Source: Methylomonas rapida (lineage in GTDB: Bacteria; Pseudomonadota; Gammaproteobacteria; Methylococcales; Methylomonadaceae). Taken from it: DNA of 64,000 bases. The stretch covers positions 2,666,001 through 2,730,000 of the forward strand of contig NZ_CP113517.1 in NCBI RefSeq assembly GCF_024360925.2. Direction: 5' to 3'. The position numbers and the translations under genes were made by a program. The first letter of the stretch is position 1. The number at the start of each line of letters is the position of its first letter. The notes under the pieces were generated by a model that was not told where the DNA came from, did not search any database, and saw only the letters and a list, made by a program, of their open reading frames with translations. Positions 29,704-39,421 of this stretch are shown here, in pieces.

Positions 29704-30582
29704 ATGACCGAGGCCGCCGCCGACACCAAAACCACCACGCTGGCAAAAAACCGTCTGTACCTGGATTGCTACAAATACATGCAATCGGACAAACTGGCCT
29801 TACCCACCATCCCGGACGTTTCGGTGAAGATTCGCCGGGCCATCAACGAACCCAGCGCCAATAGCAGCAAAATCGCGCGTGTGGTACAGATCGATCCCAG
29901 CATCACCGCCAGACTGATCAAGATTTCCAACAGCCCGCTGTATCGTGGCCGCCGGAAAATCGAAAGCTGCCCGGAAGCCATCACCCGCTTGGGCTTGAAA
30001 GCGGCGCAGGACATCATCACCGTGTTTGCACTGAAAGCCGTGTTCAACGCCCGCTCGGGATTGATTCGACGCAAAATGCAGGAATTATGGTCGCACAGCA
30101 GCCATGTCGCCGCCATCAGCGCGGTGCTGGCGCATAAAACGCCCGGTTTCGACCCGGATCGCGCCATGCTGGCAGGCTTGATCCACGACATCGGCATCGT
30201 ACCGATATTGGCCTATGCCGACCGCCAACCCGAAATTCTCGCCTCCCCCGGCGATCTGGCCGAGACGGTGCGTGAATTACGCAGCGAAATCGGCGTGCAA
30301 ATCATCCGCAAATGGGATTTTCCCGCCGACTTCGAAGACGTGGTGGTTCATGCCGAAAACTGGTATCGCGACAGCGGGCCGCAGGCCACATACAGCGACA
30401 TCGTGATGATTTCGCAGTTGCACAGCTTTATTGGCAAGGTCGACATCAAGAAAATGCCAAAAATGAATGAATTGCCGGCCTACAAAAAACTCGCGGCAGG
30501 CAATTTGGACGCGGATTTAAGCATCAACATCCTGGATCAAGTCAAGGATGAAATCGATAACATTCGTGCCATGTTGAGCTGA
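29704..30582 (+). CDS. HDOD domain protein
   Basis: A 292-residue protein with an HDOD domain across most of its length: LPTIPDVSVKIRRAINEP, VVQIDPSITARLIKISNSPL, LGLKAAQDIITVFALKAVF, and AGLIHDIGIVPILAYA. HDOD proteins lack the full metal-binding HD set and usually work in signalling or stress regulation. No other output domain is present. The ATG at 29704 is preferred over upstream non-ATG codons. It is divergent from prmB, with 73 bp between. Confidence 0.85.
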   Translation: MTEAAADTKTTTLAKNRLYLDCYKYMQSDKLALPTIPDVSVKIRRAINEPSANSSKIARVVQIDPSITARLIKISNSPLYRGRRKIESCPEAITRLGLKAAQDIITVFALKAVFNARSGLIRRKMQELWSHSSHVAAISAVLAHKTPGFDPDRAMLAGLIHDIGIVPILAYADRQPEILASPGDLAETVRELRSEIGVQIIRKWDFPADFEDVVVHAENWYRDSGPQATYSDIVMISQLHSFIGKVDIKKMPKMNELPAYKKLAAGNLDADLSINILDQVKDEIDNIRAMLS

Positions 30583-30606
30583 CGACCTCGACCTCGGTGG
30601 AGCAGG

Positions 30607-31851
30607 TTATCCTTGGTCTGCCACGGTCGCCAATGCCGTCTCTACCAGTCTTATCCAATACATCGCGCCCAGCGCCAAAATATCATCGTTAAAGTCGTAA
30701 CTGGCATTATGCAAGGTACAAGGGCCCAGGCCATGCCCAGCAAGCCGATGATCCCCTTCGCCGTTTCCGATGAAACAGTAACTGCCGGGTAGCCGTTGCA
30801 ACATGAACGCAAAATCTTCCGCGCCCATGACCGGCGGCTGGCGGATCACGTTGTCTTCTCCCACAATCTCCGCCAATATCCGGCGGGTAAGGTCGGCTGC
30901 TTCCGGGTCATTCACGGTCGCGGGATACCCTTTGCTGAACTCGATATCACAGCTCATGCCGTGTGCCAGACAGGTATGTTCGGCAATTTCGCGCATTCTT
31001 TGCTGCATTAGTTCCATCAGCTCGCTGGAAAAAGTCCGCAGGGTTCCGGTCAATTCGCAGCAATCGGCAATCACGTTTTTCGCCTGGCCGACATGCACTG
31101 TGGTAACCGACAACACGCCAGCATCCAACGGGTTGGCGTTACGCGTCAAAATCGTCTGAAACGCCAGAATCAGTTGCGCCGCGACCGGCACCGGGTCCAA
31201 ACCCAGATGCGGCAATGCGGCATGGCACCCCTTGCCCTTGATGAGGATTCTGAAGGTATCGTAGGCCGCCATCACTGGTCCTGGGCTCACCGCAAATTGC
31301 CCCACCGGCATGCCTGGCCAATTGTGCATGCCGTAAACCGCCTGCATCGGAAACCGTTCGAACAAACCATCCTTGATCATAGCCTCGGCGCCGGCACCGC
31401 CCTCTTCCGCCGGTTGAAAAACCAAATAAACGGTGCCGTCGAAATTGCGCCGCTTGGCCAAATATTGGGCCGCGCCCAATAACATCGCGACATGACCATC
31501 ATGGCCACAAGCATGCATTCTGCCGGCATGTTTGGACGCATGCGCGAAGGTATTTTGTTCCTGTATCGGCAAGGCATCCATGTCCGCGCGCAAGCCAATT
31601 GCACGCTTTGAATCACCGGCTTTGAGGATGCCGACAATGCCTGTTTTACCCAAGCCGGCATGAAAGGGAATGCCCCAATCGTTCAGCTTTGCCGCGATAC
31701 GCTCGGCGGTACGGACTTCTTCGTATCCCAATTCCGGATGAGCATGAATATCGCGGCGAAAACCGATTATCTGATCCAGTTGCACCGCAACCTCCGGCAA
31801 CACACCCGGTTGCGCAGAGGACAAAACCGAATCGTGAGCCTTTACTTTCAT
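30607..31851 (-). CDS. M20 family amidohydrolase (hippurate/IAA-amino acid hydrolase-like)
   Basis: A 414-residue M20D metallo-amidohydrolase. It shows FRRDIHAHPELGYEEVRTA, the metal-binding LRADMDALPI and HACGHDGHVAMLLGAA, FQPAEEGGAGAEAMI, and the C-terminal GAEDFAFMLQRLPG with the final His in TLHNASYDFNDD. Relatives remove acyl groups from amino acids or split small amides. The physiological substrate is unknown. The ATG at 31851 has a G-rich run (GGGGGG) just upstream. Confidence 0.9.
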   Translation of the reverse strand: MKVKAHDSVLSSAQPGVLPEVAVQLDQIIGFRRDIHAHPELGYEEVRTAERIAAKLNDWGIPFHAGLGKTGIVGILKAGDSKRAIGLRADMDALPIQEQNTFAHASKHAGRMHACGHDGHVAMLLGAAQYLAKRRNFDGTVYLVFQPAEEGGAGAEAMIKDGLFERFPMQAVYGMHNWPGMPVGQFAVSPGPVMAAYDTFRILIKGKGCHAALPHLGLDPVPVAAQLILAFQTILTRNANPLDAGVLSVTTVHVGQAKNVIADCCELTGTLRTFSSELMELMQQRMREIAEHTCLAHGMSCDIEFSKGYPATVNDPEAADLTRRILAEIVGEDNVIRQPPVMGAEDFAFMLQRLPGSYCFIGNGEGDHRLAGHGLGPCTLHNASYDFNDDILALGAMYWIRLVETALATVADQG

Positions 31852-32224
31852 TATCCCCCCCTTGTAAAACATCAATGACAGCCTGCAAGCCAACAGTAAC
31901 ACCAGTCCGCCGAAGCGATACCTATGAATAGTGAGTGCTTGGCATGGGTTTGAGCATTTTTTTAATTGTACAACGCTAGAATTTGCTTGCCGTGGAAGCG
32001 GCTCGGCAACAGGCGCCAGGGAGTTGGCGCATACGGCTTCAGAGTTGGAAAGAGGCGGGGATTAGGGCGGTTAGACAATCCGGCATCCCCATCAAAACGC
32101 TGAGCAAGCAAGACTGCGCAACGCCAAACTAAGATATAATGCCGCATAAGCTCAAAGGATATGTGCTTTGCAAATTTAGTACAGATTCTAGTACAAATTT
32201 TTAAAAATCCAGTCTTATAACTCA
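31852..32224. promoter_or_regulatory. Divergent intergenic region with a TATAAT box before prfC
   Basis: These 373 bp separate the divergent amidohydrolase and prfC genes. A perfect TATAAT lies at 32135-32140, about 85 bp before prfC, with only a weak match to a -35 box upstream. No credible small gene was seen. Confidence 0.35.
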
Positions 32225-33799
32225 ATGTACCCCACTGAATACAAGCGTAGACGCACTTTTGCCATCATTTCCCATCCTGACGCCGGTAAAACCACGATCA
32301 CAGAAAAATTGCTGCTGTTCGGCGGCGCGATACAGCTGGCCGGTTCGGTCAAAGGCCGCAAGGCCGCGCGCCATGCCACGTCCGACTGGATGGAAATGGA
32401 AAAGGAACGGGGTATTTCGGTCACCACCTCGGTGATGCAATTCGAGCACAATGGCGCCATCATCAACCTGCTGGACACGCCCGGCCATGAAGACTTTTCC
32501 GAGGACACCTACCGCACGTTGACCGCCGTCGATTCCGCGCTGATGGTGATCGACGTGGCCAAGGGCGTCGAGGATAGGACCATCAAGTTGATGGAAGTCT
32601 GCCGCCTGCGCGATACCCCTATCCTGACCTTCATCAACAAACTGGACCGCGAAGGCCGCGAGCCAATAGAGCTGTTGGACGAAGTCGAAAGCGTGCTGAA
32701 AATCGAATGCGCGCCGATGACCTGGCCTATCGGCATGGGTAAGCGCTTCAAGGGCGTCTATCAGATGTACAAGGATGAAATCCTGCTGTTCAATCCCCAG
32801 CACGGCGGCAAAATCGCCGACTCCGAACTGATCAAGGGCCTGAACAATCCGCACCTGGACGAATTGCTCGGTTTGCAGGCCGACGAATTGCGCGAGGAAA
32901 TAGAGCTGGTCAAGGGGGCCAGCCACGAGTTCGACCTGGACAAATATCTGCGCGGCGAACAAACTCCGGTGTTTTTCGGCTCGGCGATCAATAACTTCGG
33001 CATCGTCGAACTGCTGGACGCGTTCGCGGAGTATGCGCCTTCTCCTCGCCCGCGTCAGGCCGAACAACGCCTGGTGCAAGCCGGCGAAGACAAATTCACC
33101 GGCTTTGTTTTCAAGATCCAGGCCAACATGGACCCGGCGCACCGCGACCGCGTTGCGTTCATGCGCATCTGTTCCGGCAAATTCGACAAGGGCATGAAAT
33201 TGCATCACGTCCGCATCGGCAAAAGCATACAAGTCGCCAACGCCATCACCTTCCAGGCCGACAGCCGCAAGAACGTCGAGGAAGCCTATCCCGGCGACAT
33301 CATTGGCTTGCATAACCACGGCACGATTCAAGTCGGCGACACCTTCACTCAAGGTGAAAACCTGAAGTTCGGCGGCATCCCTTACTTCGCGCCAGAGCTG
33401 TTCCGCCGCGTGGTGTTGAAAGACCCCTTGCGCGCCAAGGCTCTGCAAAAAGGCTTGGTGCAATTGACCGAGGAAGGAGCGACCCAGCTGTTCAAGCCAC
33501 TGAAAAACAATGACTTGATCCTGGGCGCGGTCGGCATATTGCAGTTTGACGTCACCGCCCATCGCTTGAAGCATGAGTATAACGTCGAATGCGTATACGA
33601 CGCCTCGCCGATCAACACCGTGCGCTGGGTCAGCTCCAGCAATCCGGCCAAACTCGAAGAATTCAAAAACAAGGCTTTTGAGAATCTGGCCGAGGATGGC
33701 GGCGGCTACCTGGTTTATCTGGCCAGTAGCCGGGTCAATCTGCAACTGACCGAGGAGCGTTGGCCGGACATAACCTTCAGCGCGACGCGGGAGCTTTGA
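32225..33799 (+). CDS. prfC: Peptide chain release factor 3
   Basis: A 524-residue translational GTPase, with G1 [16 protein letters not shown], the family insert [21 protein letters not shown]2/switch [14 protein letters not shown]3 [14 protein letters not shown], and G4 [10 protein letters not shown]. It recycles RF1/RF2 from the ribosome after termination. The long frame on the opposite strand across this gene (about 550 codons) is a codon-bias shadow. Confidence 0.97.
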   Translation: MYPTEYKRRRTFAIISHPDAGKTTITEKLLLFGGAIQLAGSVKGRKAARHATSDWMEMEKERGISVTTSVMQFEHNGAIINLLDTPGHEDFSEDTYRTLTAVDSALMVIDVAKGVEDRTIKLMEVCRLRDTPILTFINKLDREGREPIELLDEVESVLKIECAPMTWPIGMGKRFKGVYQMYKDEILLFNPQHGGKIADSELIKGLNNPHLDELLGLQADELREEIELVKGASHEFDLDKYLRGEQTPVFFGSAINNFGIVELLDAFAEYAPSPRPRQAEQRLVQAGEDKFTGFVFKIQANMDPAHRDRVAFMRICSGKFDKGMKLHHVRIGKSIQVANAITFQADSRKNVEEAYPGDIIGLHNHGTIQVGDTFTQGENLKFGGIPYFAPELFRRVVLKDPLRAKALQKGLVQLTEEGATQLFKPLKNNDLILGAVGILQFDVTAHRLKHEYNVECVYDASPINTVRWVSSSNPAKLEEFKNKAFENLAEDGGGYLVYLASSRVNLQLTEERWPDITFSATREL

Positions 33800-33860
33800 T
33801 CCCGCAGGCCTCTTTTTAAAAAATTCTGTGGAAGACCCCAAAACTTGACGTGGAGGGAAC

Positions 33861-35063
33861 ATGCGGCAAAGCACGATTCACAACCCGCCACAAACTCTGC
33901 TGGCACTGGGTTTGACCGGGATATTAACGATCACCTTCTCACCCAGCTGCCGCGCCGCCACCTGGCTAGTCGGCCCGCAACATGCGCTGAAATCGCCTAG
34001 CCAGGCTGCCAAAGTCGCTAAAGATGACGACATCATTCTGATTGCCGCCGCCACCTATCAGGGCGACGTAGCCAGCTGGCCGCAAAACCGCCTGATACTG
34101 CGAGGCATCGGTGGACGCGCCCATTTGAAAGCTCAGGATCAATCCGCGGAAGGCAAGGCCATCTGGGTTCTCAAAGGCAATGATATTCGCGTCGAAAATC
34201 TTGAATTTTCCGGCGCCACCGTTCCCGCCCTGAATGGCGCCGGCATACGTTTCGAAGGCACCAACCTGACCTTGCGCAATTGTCATTTTCACGACAACCA
34301 AATGGGTATCTTGACCGGCGCCAACCCGGCTAGCGAGATCCTGATTGAAGGCTCGGAATTCAACGACAACACCGTCGATTACCGGCGTTACGGCAAGCTA
34401 GGCCATAACATATACATCGGCAATATTCGCCGCTTTACGTTACGCCATTCCTATATCCACGATGCTCAAACCGGCCACAACGTCAAATCCAGAGCACAAG
34501 AAAATTATCTGCTTTACAACCGGATTGACGACGAGCATAACGCATCCAGTTACCTGGTTGATTTTCCAGACGGTGGACAAGCATTCATGGTCGGCAATTT
34601 ACTGCGTCAAAGCCCAGATTCGGCAAATACCACGATGCTGTCATTTGCCGCGGAACATAACCAAAATCAACCGTTACAAGCGCTTTATCTCGTCAATAAC
34701 ACCTTTGTCAACGATAGATCCAGCGGTATTTTCCTTAATAATCACAGCAATACCCCGGCAAACTTGATCAACAATTTGTGGGTGGGTCGAGACAGTCGCG
34801 TGGAGGGTCCCGCGGAACTGCAACACAACATTTCATCCTCAAACACCGTATTTGCAAATCCCGCGAACCATGACTACCGCCTATCGGTCAATGCCGAGGC
34901 AATTGACCAAGGCACGCAGCCCGGACAAGCAAGCAACGGCTTTCAGCTACAGCCGGATTACCAATACCGCCATCCCCTGGACATCGAACCGCGCCCGCAA
35001 CAAGGCCCTATCGATGTCGGCGCTTATGAATTCATTCCGGATTCGCCGACTAACCATAAGTAA
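33861..35063 (+). CDS. Secreted right-handed beta-helix repeat protein
   Basis: A 400-residue protein with a signal peptide (LLALGLTGILTITFSPSCRA, cleavage near residue 32) and a body of short beta-helix coils of the pectate-lyase/NosD type. Examples are NDIRVENLEFSGATVPALNG, TNLTLRNCHFHDNQMGI and NILIEGSEFNDNTVDY-like repeats up to about residue 330. The C-terminal IDVGAYEF motif is common in right-handed beta-helix proteins. It is probably a periplasmic or extracellular carbohydrate-active or binding protein; no catalytic residues can be named. A strong GGAGGGA ribosome site precedes the ATG. Confidence 0.8.
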   Translation: MRQSTIHNPPQTLLALGLTGILTITFSPSCRAATWLVGPQHALKSPSQAAKVAKDDDIILIAAATYQGDVASWPQNRLILRGIGGRAHLKAQDQSAEGKAIWVLKGNDIRVENLEFSGATVPALNGAGIRFEGTNLTLRNCHFHDNQMGILTGANPASEILIEGSEFNDNTVDYRRYGKLGHNIYIGNIRRFTLRHSYIHDAQTGHNVKSRAQENYLLYNRIDDEHNASSYLVDFPDGGQAFMVGNLLRQSPDSANTTMLSFAAEHNQNQPLQALYLVNNTFVNDRSSGIFLNNHSNTPANLINNLWVGRDSRVEGPAELQHNISSSNTVFANPANHDYRLSVNAEAIDQGTQPGQASNGFQLQPDYQYRHPLDIEPRPQQGPIDVGAYEFIPDSPTNHK

Positions 35064-35401
35064 CTCAACTAGCGCGAATTTTTTAGGGAAACCGAGAGTA
35101 CCCGTTTAACAGGCTTGACCGTTAAGGCTGGGTTTTCCTATAGTAAATTTGGAACGATAGTTTATGCTTGCTATGAATAGCATCAACCAAGAAAATGTTT
35201 TTGATCCACGATAGGCTGATAAAACACGAATAATATCAATAAGTCATAATCATAAATTGCGGCACCCTATCGGTGAATGCATCATGTTAATGACTCACTG
35301 ATAATTTTCGTGTAGTTCGTGCTTTTCGTGGACCGCTGCTATTTTTAGGATCAATCGAGCTTGACAAGCCAACGCGTCATTACCCAACAGGAGTCGATGC
35401 C
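35064..35401. other. Intergenic region upstream of hpnR
   Basis: This 338-bp AT-rich stretch has no gene. Near 35305-35332 it contains TTCGTGTAGTTCGTGCTTTT followed by CGTGGAC, a run of TTCGTG units that resembles short dispersed repeats seen in several proteobacteria. An AGGAG ribosome site precedes hpnR. Confidence 0.4.
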
Positions 35402-36952
35402 ATGAAGTTTCTAGCCGTTCATCCCAGTCCGTTGATGTATACCAAGGTGTTTTTACGCCTGGAGCCCTTGGGGCTGGAACTGGTTGCCGATACGGCTCGC
35501 AAATCAGGCTGCGAGACGCGTCTGATCGATTTGCAAGTGGAATCGCATCAGGACTTGTATCGACTGCTGGATGACTGGCAACCCGACATCGTCGCTTTTT
35601 CGTTGAATTATCTGGCCAACGTTCCGGAAGTCATCGACCTGGCCAAGGCCAGCAAGGAACGCCTGCCGCAAGGCTTCGTCTTCATCGGCGGCCATAGTGC
35701 CTCATTTACCGCCGAAGAGATATTGGAGCACGGCGAAGGGAAAATAGACGCCATTCTAAGAGGCGAAGGCGAGTCAGGCTTGCCCTTGTTGCTGCAGGCA
35801 CTCAGGGAAGACCCCGCCAATGCGCATACGGTACCGGGCGTGGTCACGATGAAAGGCCAAGGCGGCCAACCGACCTTCATCCCCCATCTCGATGACGTAT
35901 CGCCGGCGAGGGATTTGATCAAACATCGCAAGAAATATTTCTTGGGCATGCTCGATCCTTGTGCTTCGATAGAATTTTCCCGCGGCTGTCCTTGGGATTG
36001 TTCGTTCTGCAGTGCCTGGACTTTTTACGGACGCAGCTATCGGGTCATGAGCCCGGAAAAAGTGGTTGAAGAAATCGAGCGCATTCGCGAACCAGGGCTT
36101 TTCATCGTCGACGACGTAGCCTTCATTCAAGAAAAAATGGGCTTCGAAATAGGCGAAGCCTTGCTGCGCAGAGGCATACGCAAGAACTATTACCTGGAAA
36201 CCCGCGGCGACGTGCTGTTACGCAACAAGGATGTGTTCCGGCTATGGAAAAAACTCGGCATGAGTTATCTGTTCCTGGGCATAGAATCGATCGACGAAGG
36301 CGGTCTGGAAAAATACCGCAAACGCATCGATCTGAGCCGTAACTTCGAAGCGCTGGAATTTGCCCGCTCTTTGGGCATTCAAGTCGCCATCAACATCATC
36401 GCCGACACCGACTGGGACCGTGAGCGTTTCAAAGTCGTCAGGGAATGGTGCAAGGAGGTTCCGGAGATCGTCAACATCAGCATCAACACGCCTTATCCTG
36501 GCACCGAGAGTTGGCTGACCGAATCACGCAACCTGACCACCCGCGATTACCGCTTGTTTGACATTCAGCATGCCGTGTTGCCGACGCGGATGTCGCTGGA
36601 AGAATTTTATGCCGAACTGATAGAAACCCAACGCGTGATGTTTACCAAGCACATGGGCTGGGCTGCGGTACGCGATCTCGGCAAGGTCATCGGCGGCAAC
36701 TTGCTGCGCGGGCAAACCAATTTCGTCAGAAACCTATGGAAATTCGACAAGGTCTATGATCCCAAGCTTCAACTCGCCGACCATAAGCTGCCGGTCAAAT
36801 ACGAAATGAAACCGCCGGTCCGTGACACGAAATTCGCCACGGCCAAGGCGCTATCGCAGTCGCTTTACATCCACCAACCACTCGGCAGAGCTAGTCGGCA
36901 ATTAGACGACGCCACTGAAAAATTTGTCGATGAAAGCCGAGGCGTGGCTTGA
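35402..36952 (+). CDS. hpnR: Hopanoid C-3 methylase HpnR (B12-binding radical SAM)
   Basis: A 516-residue B12-binding radical SAM enzyme. The N-terminus MKFLAVHPSPLMYTKVFLRL matches the distinctive start of HpnR. A cobalamin-binding-like Rossmann domain covers residues about 1-150 (IVAFSLNYLANVPEVI, FIGGHSASFTAEEILEHGEG). The radical SAM cluster motif CPWDCSFC lies near residue 198. HpnR methylates bacteriohopanepolyols at C-3 of the A-ring, a trait of aerobic methanotrophs and acetic acid bacteria. Another class B methylase acting on a different lipid is the alternative. Confidence 0.87.
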   Translation: MKFLAVHPSPLMYTKVFLRLEPLGLELVADTARKSGCETRLIDLQVESHQDLYRLLDDWQPDIVAFSLNYLANVPEVIDLAKASKERLPQGFVFIGGHSASFTAEEILEHGEGKIDAILRGEGESGLPLLLQALREDPANAHTVPGVVTMKGQGGQPTFIPHLDDVSPARDLIKHRKKYFLGMLDPCASIEFSRGCPWDCSFCSAWTFYGRSYRVMSPEKVVEEIERIREPGLFIVDDVAFIQEKMGFEIGEALLRRGIRKNYYLETRGDVLLRNKDVFRLWKKLGMSYLFLGIESIDEGGLEKYRKRIDLSRNFEALEFARSLGIQVAINIIADTDWDRERFKVVREWCKEVPEIVNISINTPYPGTESWLTESRNLTTRDYRLFDIQHAVLPTRMSLEEFYAELIETQRVMFTKHMGWAAVRDLGKVIGGNLLRGQTNFVRNLWKFDKVYDPKLQLADHKLPVKYEMKPPVRDTKFATAKALSQSLYIHQPLGRASRQLDDATEKFVDESRGVA

Positions 36953-36961
36953 AATCCCGAA

Positions 36962-36996
36962 CGGCATGAACGATCGAACCCCGAGCGCTCATGCCG
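36962..36996. terminator. Weak hairpin between hpnR and CBS gene
   Basis: An 8-bp inverted repeat (CGGCATGA / TCATGCCG) with a 19-base loop lies 9 bp after the hpnR stop, between two convergent genes. The loop is long and there is no T-run. Confidence 0.25.
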
Positions 36997-37016
36997 CGGG
37001 CGACATCAAAGAATTT

Positions 37017-37412
37017 TTAACTCGGCGAAACCAGGGCTCGCAACACATCGACCCGACTGATCATACCGACCATCTCACCCTCCCGCATCACCGGAAAACT
37101 TCTGATCGGAGTGTTTTGAAACTTGGCCGCGACATCGACCAAGCTTTCATCGGCATCGACGACTACGAGCTCTTTGGACATGAATTCAGAGACTTTTCCG
37201 GCCATACTCTGGTTATAGGCCGACTCAACGACTATTTTCATGCCATCTTTCTCGGAAAATATGCCTACCAGTTTGCCATGGCTATCGACCACCGGCACGC
37301 TGGTCACTCGGTGATCCAGCATTTTTTTCAGTGCCTGGGCGACGTCGGTTTCTGGTGCCACTGTCGTCACGTGTGTTGACATGTAATCGGCTACTGCAAT
37401 TTTAGCTAGCAT
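37017..37412 (-). CDS. CBS-domain pair protein
   Basis: A 131-residue protein made of two CBS motifs: residues about 8-60 (VADYMSTHVTTVAPETDVAQ, SVPVVDSHGKLVGIFSEKD) and about 74-128 (VSEFMSKELVVVDADESLVD, SFPVMREGEMVGMISRVDVL). Such stand-alone Bateman modules bind adenine nucleotides and report energy state. Its partner is unknown. It is the last clearly core gene before the accessory region. Confidence 0.88.
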   Translation of the reverse strand: MLAKIAVADYMSTHVTTVAPETDVAQALKKMLDHRVTSVPVVDSHGKLVGIFSEKDGMKIVVESAYNQSMAGKVSEFMSKELVVVDADESLVDVAAKFQNTPIRSFPVMREGEMVGMISRVDVLRALVSPS

Positions 37413-37496
37413 GTTGTTACCCTCATTGTGATTATTATCGTCCCACAGAAAGCCGCAGTGAAAACCTGATCTTGCCCGAGTTTCACAGACAGATAG

Positions 37497-37640
37497 CTAA
37501 GAGACATGTTTAAGTTCAAAGGCTTCCGGGGATAGATAGCCTAATTTGGAATGAAGCCGTTTGCGATTGTAATACACTTCGATGTATTCGAAGACATGTT
37601 GCTTGGCATCGGCTCGTGTTCTCGATTCGATCCAGTTCTT
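37497..37640 (-). pseudogene. IS3-family transposase (OrfB) C-terminal fragment
   Basis: The minus strand encodes about 45 residues ending at a stop at 37497. They include [20 protein letters not shown] and [15 protein letters not shown], the typical end of IS3-family integrase-core transposases. Upstream sequence breaks down (stops, unrelated frames), so only the tail survives. Confidence 0.8.
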
Positions 37641-37683
37641 CCGACATCAGCTGGTGCTTTACTGTTTCACCTGATCAGTCCAT

Positions 37684-37881
37684 CTCTATGAGAAAACCTC
37701 ATTGATCATTATCACCAATCTCAACTTTGCTTAATGCGTGCAGGTATTCGGTGATGACAAGATACCGTCGGCGCTCCTTGACCGGATAGCCCATCATTGC
37801 AAAATCTTCGAAACCGGCAACGATTCTTATCACTTTAAACAACGGAAAAGGCGGTGGAAAACCAATAACCATTCAGGTTGA
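37684..37881 (+). pseudogene. IS21-family IstB C-terminal relic
   Basis: The plus strand reads SLIIITNLNFA, then an in-frame TAA at 37732, then [20 protein letters not shown] and [17 protein letters not shown]. This is the conserved C-terminal half of the IS21 helper ATPase IstB. The 5' part is missing. Its strand is opposite to the istA gene next door, so they are not parts of one intact element. Confidence 0.8.
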
Positions 37882-38025
37882 CTGGAAACTTTTGAAAGCC
37901 GTTTGACACACCATGGGGACAACATTCCATATATGCAACAAAACCCTCCTCGCTACCCCCCAACGTTTGTCACTTTTGCTACAAACTCCTTGCAAAGAAA
38001 ATTTCTTTTATTCAAATAAAAACAA
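37882..38025. other. Non-coding debris between IS relics
   Basis: This short AT-rich stretch has no gene. Its first part (GGTTGACTGGAAACTTTTGA, near 37876-37895) faintly resembles a decayed IS21-type terminal repeat. Confidence 0.3.
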
Positions 38026-39318
38026 TTACTTACCGAAATAAAAAGATTGGTACGTTCTGTGCTGCCGCTTGTTTAACACGAGCCGCAAAGAAGACAACGG
38101 TTTCGGCATCTCAACAAAGGGCGCACCATTGCGTAACGCGCCGGGTTTACGCGCCAATAACGGCAGATAGTGTTGCCAATCGTAGCTGACCTGATCGCGA
38201 TCCAACAGTCGCACATGGCTGGCAATCCAGGCATCGTCGGCATAGAGTTCAAGCTGTTCCGGATACAAGCGCACACTGATCCGTCGATTAGCAAAACGGC
38301 AAGGCACCGAATAGCGGTTTCGTTTCACCGTCACCAAGCAGGTGCTGGATACACGAGCCACAAACTCAATGTAACCATCGAACACGCCAGGCATGGGCAT
38401 CAACTCCGGTTGTTCCAGTTCCAGCGCCTCTTGTAGCGTTAACCCTTGGCGTTCCGGCCAAGATAGTTCCGTCCACAAGGCTCGGCAACGGGCTTCCAGC
38501 CACTCATTCAACTCGGCAAAGCTGGCAAAACATTGTTGACTGGCATCCAGCCAAATGCGCCGCCGGCTATCCTGCACATTCTTCTCAACGATGCCTTTTT
38601 CCCAGCCGGATGCGACATTGCAGAAGTCAGGATCGAACAAGTAATACGCCGTCATTGCCGCAAAACGCGTATTGACGATGCGTTCTTTGCCTTTCTGTAC
38701 CTTGTCGACCGCCGTCTTCATGTTGTCGTATATCCCCCGCAACGGCACGCCGCCAAAAGCCTGAAATGCGCGGCGATGGGCGTCGAACAGCATCTCATGG
38801 CTTTGGCTTGGATAAGCGGAAAGCAAAAAGGCACGGCTGGCACACAGCTTGGTATGGGCAATCTGCAAACGCCTATAAACGCCACCGACCACCAGAGACT
38901 CTTCGCTCCAGTCGAATTGAAAGGCTTCCCCCCAACGGAATTTCAATGGGACAAAGGCGTGTTTGCCAGCCTGGCTACCGGCACCCTGACGCCAGGCACG
39001 GATGTAATCGGTAAGCTGCGTGTAGCCGCCGTCATAGCCGGCTTTCTGTAACTCTTCCAATAACTTCAAGGCGGTTCGTCGCTCCCGCTTGGGGCGATAG
39101 CTGTCAGCGATCAGCGCTTGTTTGAGTTGATCCTCAAACGGGGAAAGCTTGGTTGAGCCGGGCTGGCGTTTATATTTCGGGTCGGTCCCATTGGGCATAC
39201 GCAACCACTTTTTAACGGTATTGCGAGACAGACTCGTCCGTTTGGCAATCTCGTTGATGGAGAGTTTGTCACGGAAATACATCCGCCGAATTTTTGAAAA
39301 TAAGATCATGGTTATCAC
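38026..39318 (-). CDS. istA: IS21-family transposase IstA, C-terminally truncated
   Basis: A 430-residue IstA with an N-terminal helix-turn-helix (KLSINEIAKRTSLSRNTVKK) and the DDE catalytic core: Asp in FQFDWSEE, Asp in GIYDNMKTAV, Glu in GIVEKNVQDS. Full IstA proteins are about 500 residues; here the usual C-terminus is replaced by a short odd tail (HRTYQSFYFGK), so the gene is truncated by rearrangement. The start could be GTG at 39318 or ATG at 39309. With no istB attached it is probably immobile. Confidence 0.82.
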   Translation of the reverse strand: MITMILFSKIRRMYFRDKLSINEIAKRTSLSRNTVKKWLRMPNGTDPKYKRQPGSTKLSPFEDQLKQALIADSYRPKRERRTALKLLEELQKAGYDGGYTQLTDYIRAWRQGAGSQAGKHAFVPLKFRWGEAFQFDWSEESLVVGGVYRRLQIAHTKLCASRAFLLSAYPSQSHEMLFDAHRRAFQAFGGVPLRGIYDNMKTAVDKVQKGKERIVNTRFAAMTAYYLFDPDFCNVASGWEKGIVEKNVQDSRRRIWLDASQQCFASFAELNEWLEARCRALWTELSWPERQGLTLQEALELEQPELMPMPGVFDGYIEFVARVSSTCLVTVKRNRYSVPCRFANRRISVRLYPEQLELYADDAWIASHVRLLDRDQVSYDWQHYLPLLARKPGALRNGAPFVEMPKPLSSLRLVLNKRQHRTYQSFYFGK

Positions 39319-39421
39319 CTTCTAAGCTCCTGTCTAATTTTTGGACAGGACAGGTTAATAACCCTGGTCAATTTTCGGCCGGAATTCGGCCTCTTACTTG
39401 GTCAATTTTCAACCGGCGTCA
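38026..39421 (-). mobile_element. Partial IS21-family element (istA end only)
   Basis: The element keeps its istA side and outer end but has lost istB and the other end. The outer end carries multiple terminal repeats: TGGTCAATTTTCGGCCGG at 39365-39382 and TGGTCAATTTTCAACCGG at 39399-39416, typical of IS21. The right edge runs directly into a broken integrase gene near 39421. Confidence 0.75.

Noticed and set aside
32222..33874. A 550-codon open frame on the strand opposite prfC
   Set aside because: It mirrors prfC codon by codon, has a composition unlike real proteins here, and no family motif; it is a shadow of GC-biased codon use.
35402..36952. Hopanoid C-2 methylase HpnP
   Set aside because: The start MKFLAVHPSPLMYTKVFLRL fits what I know of HpnR (C-3), not HpnP.
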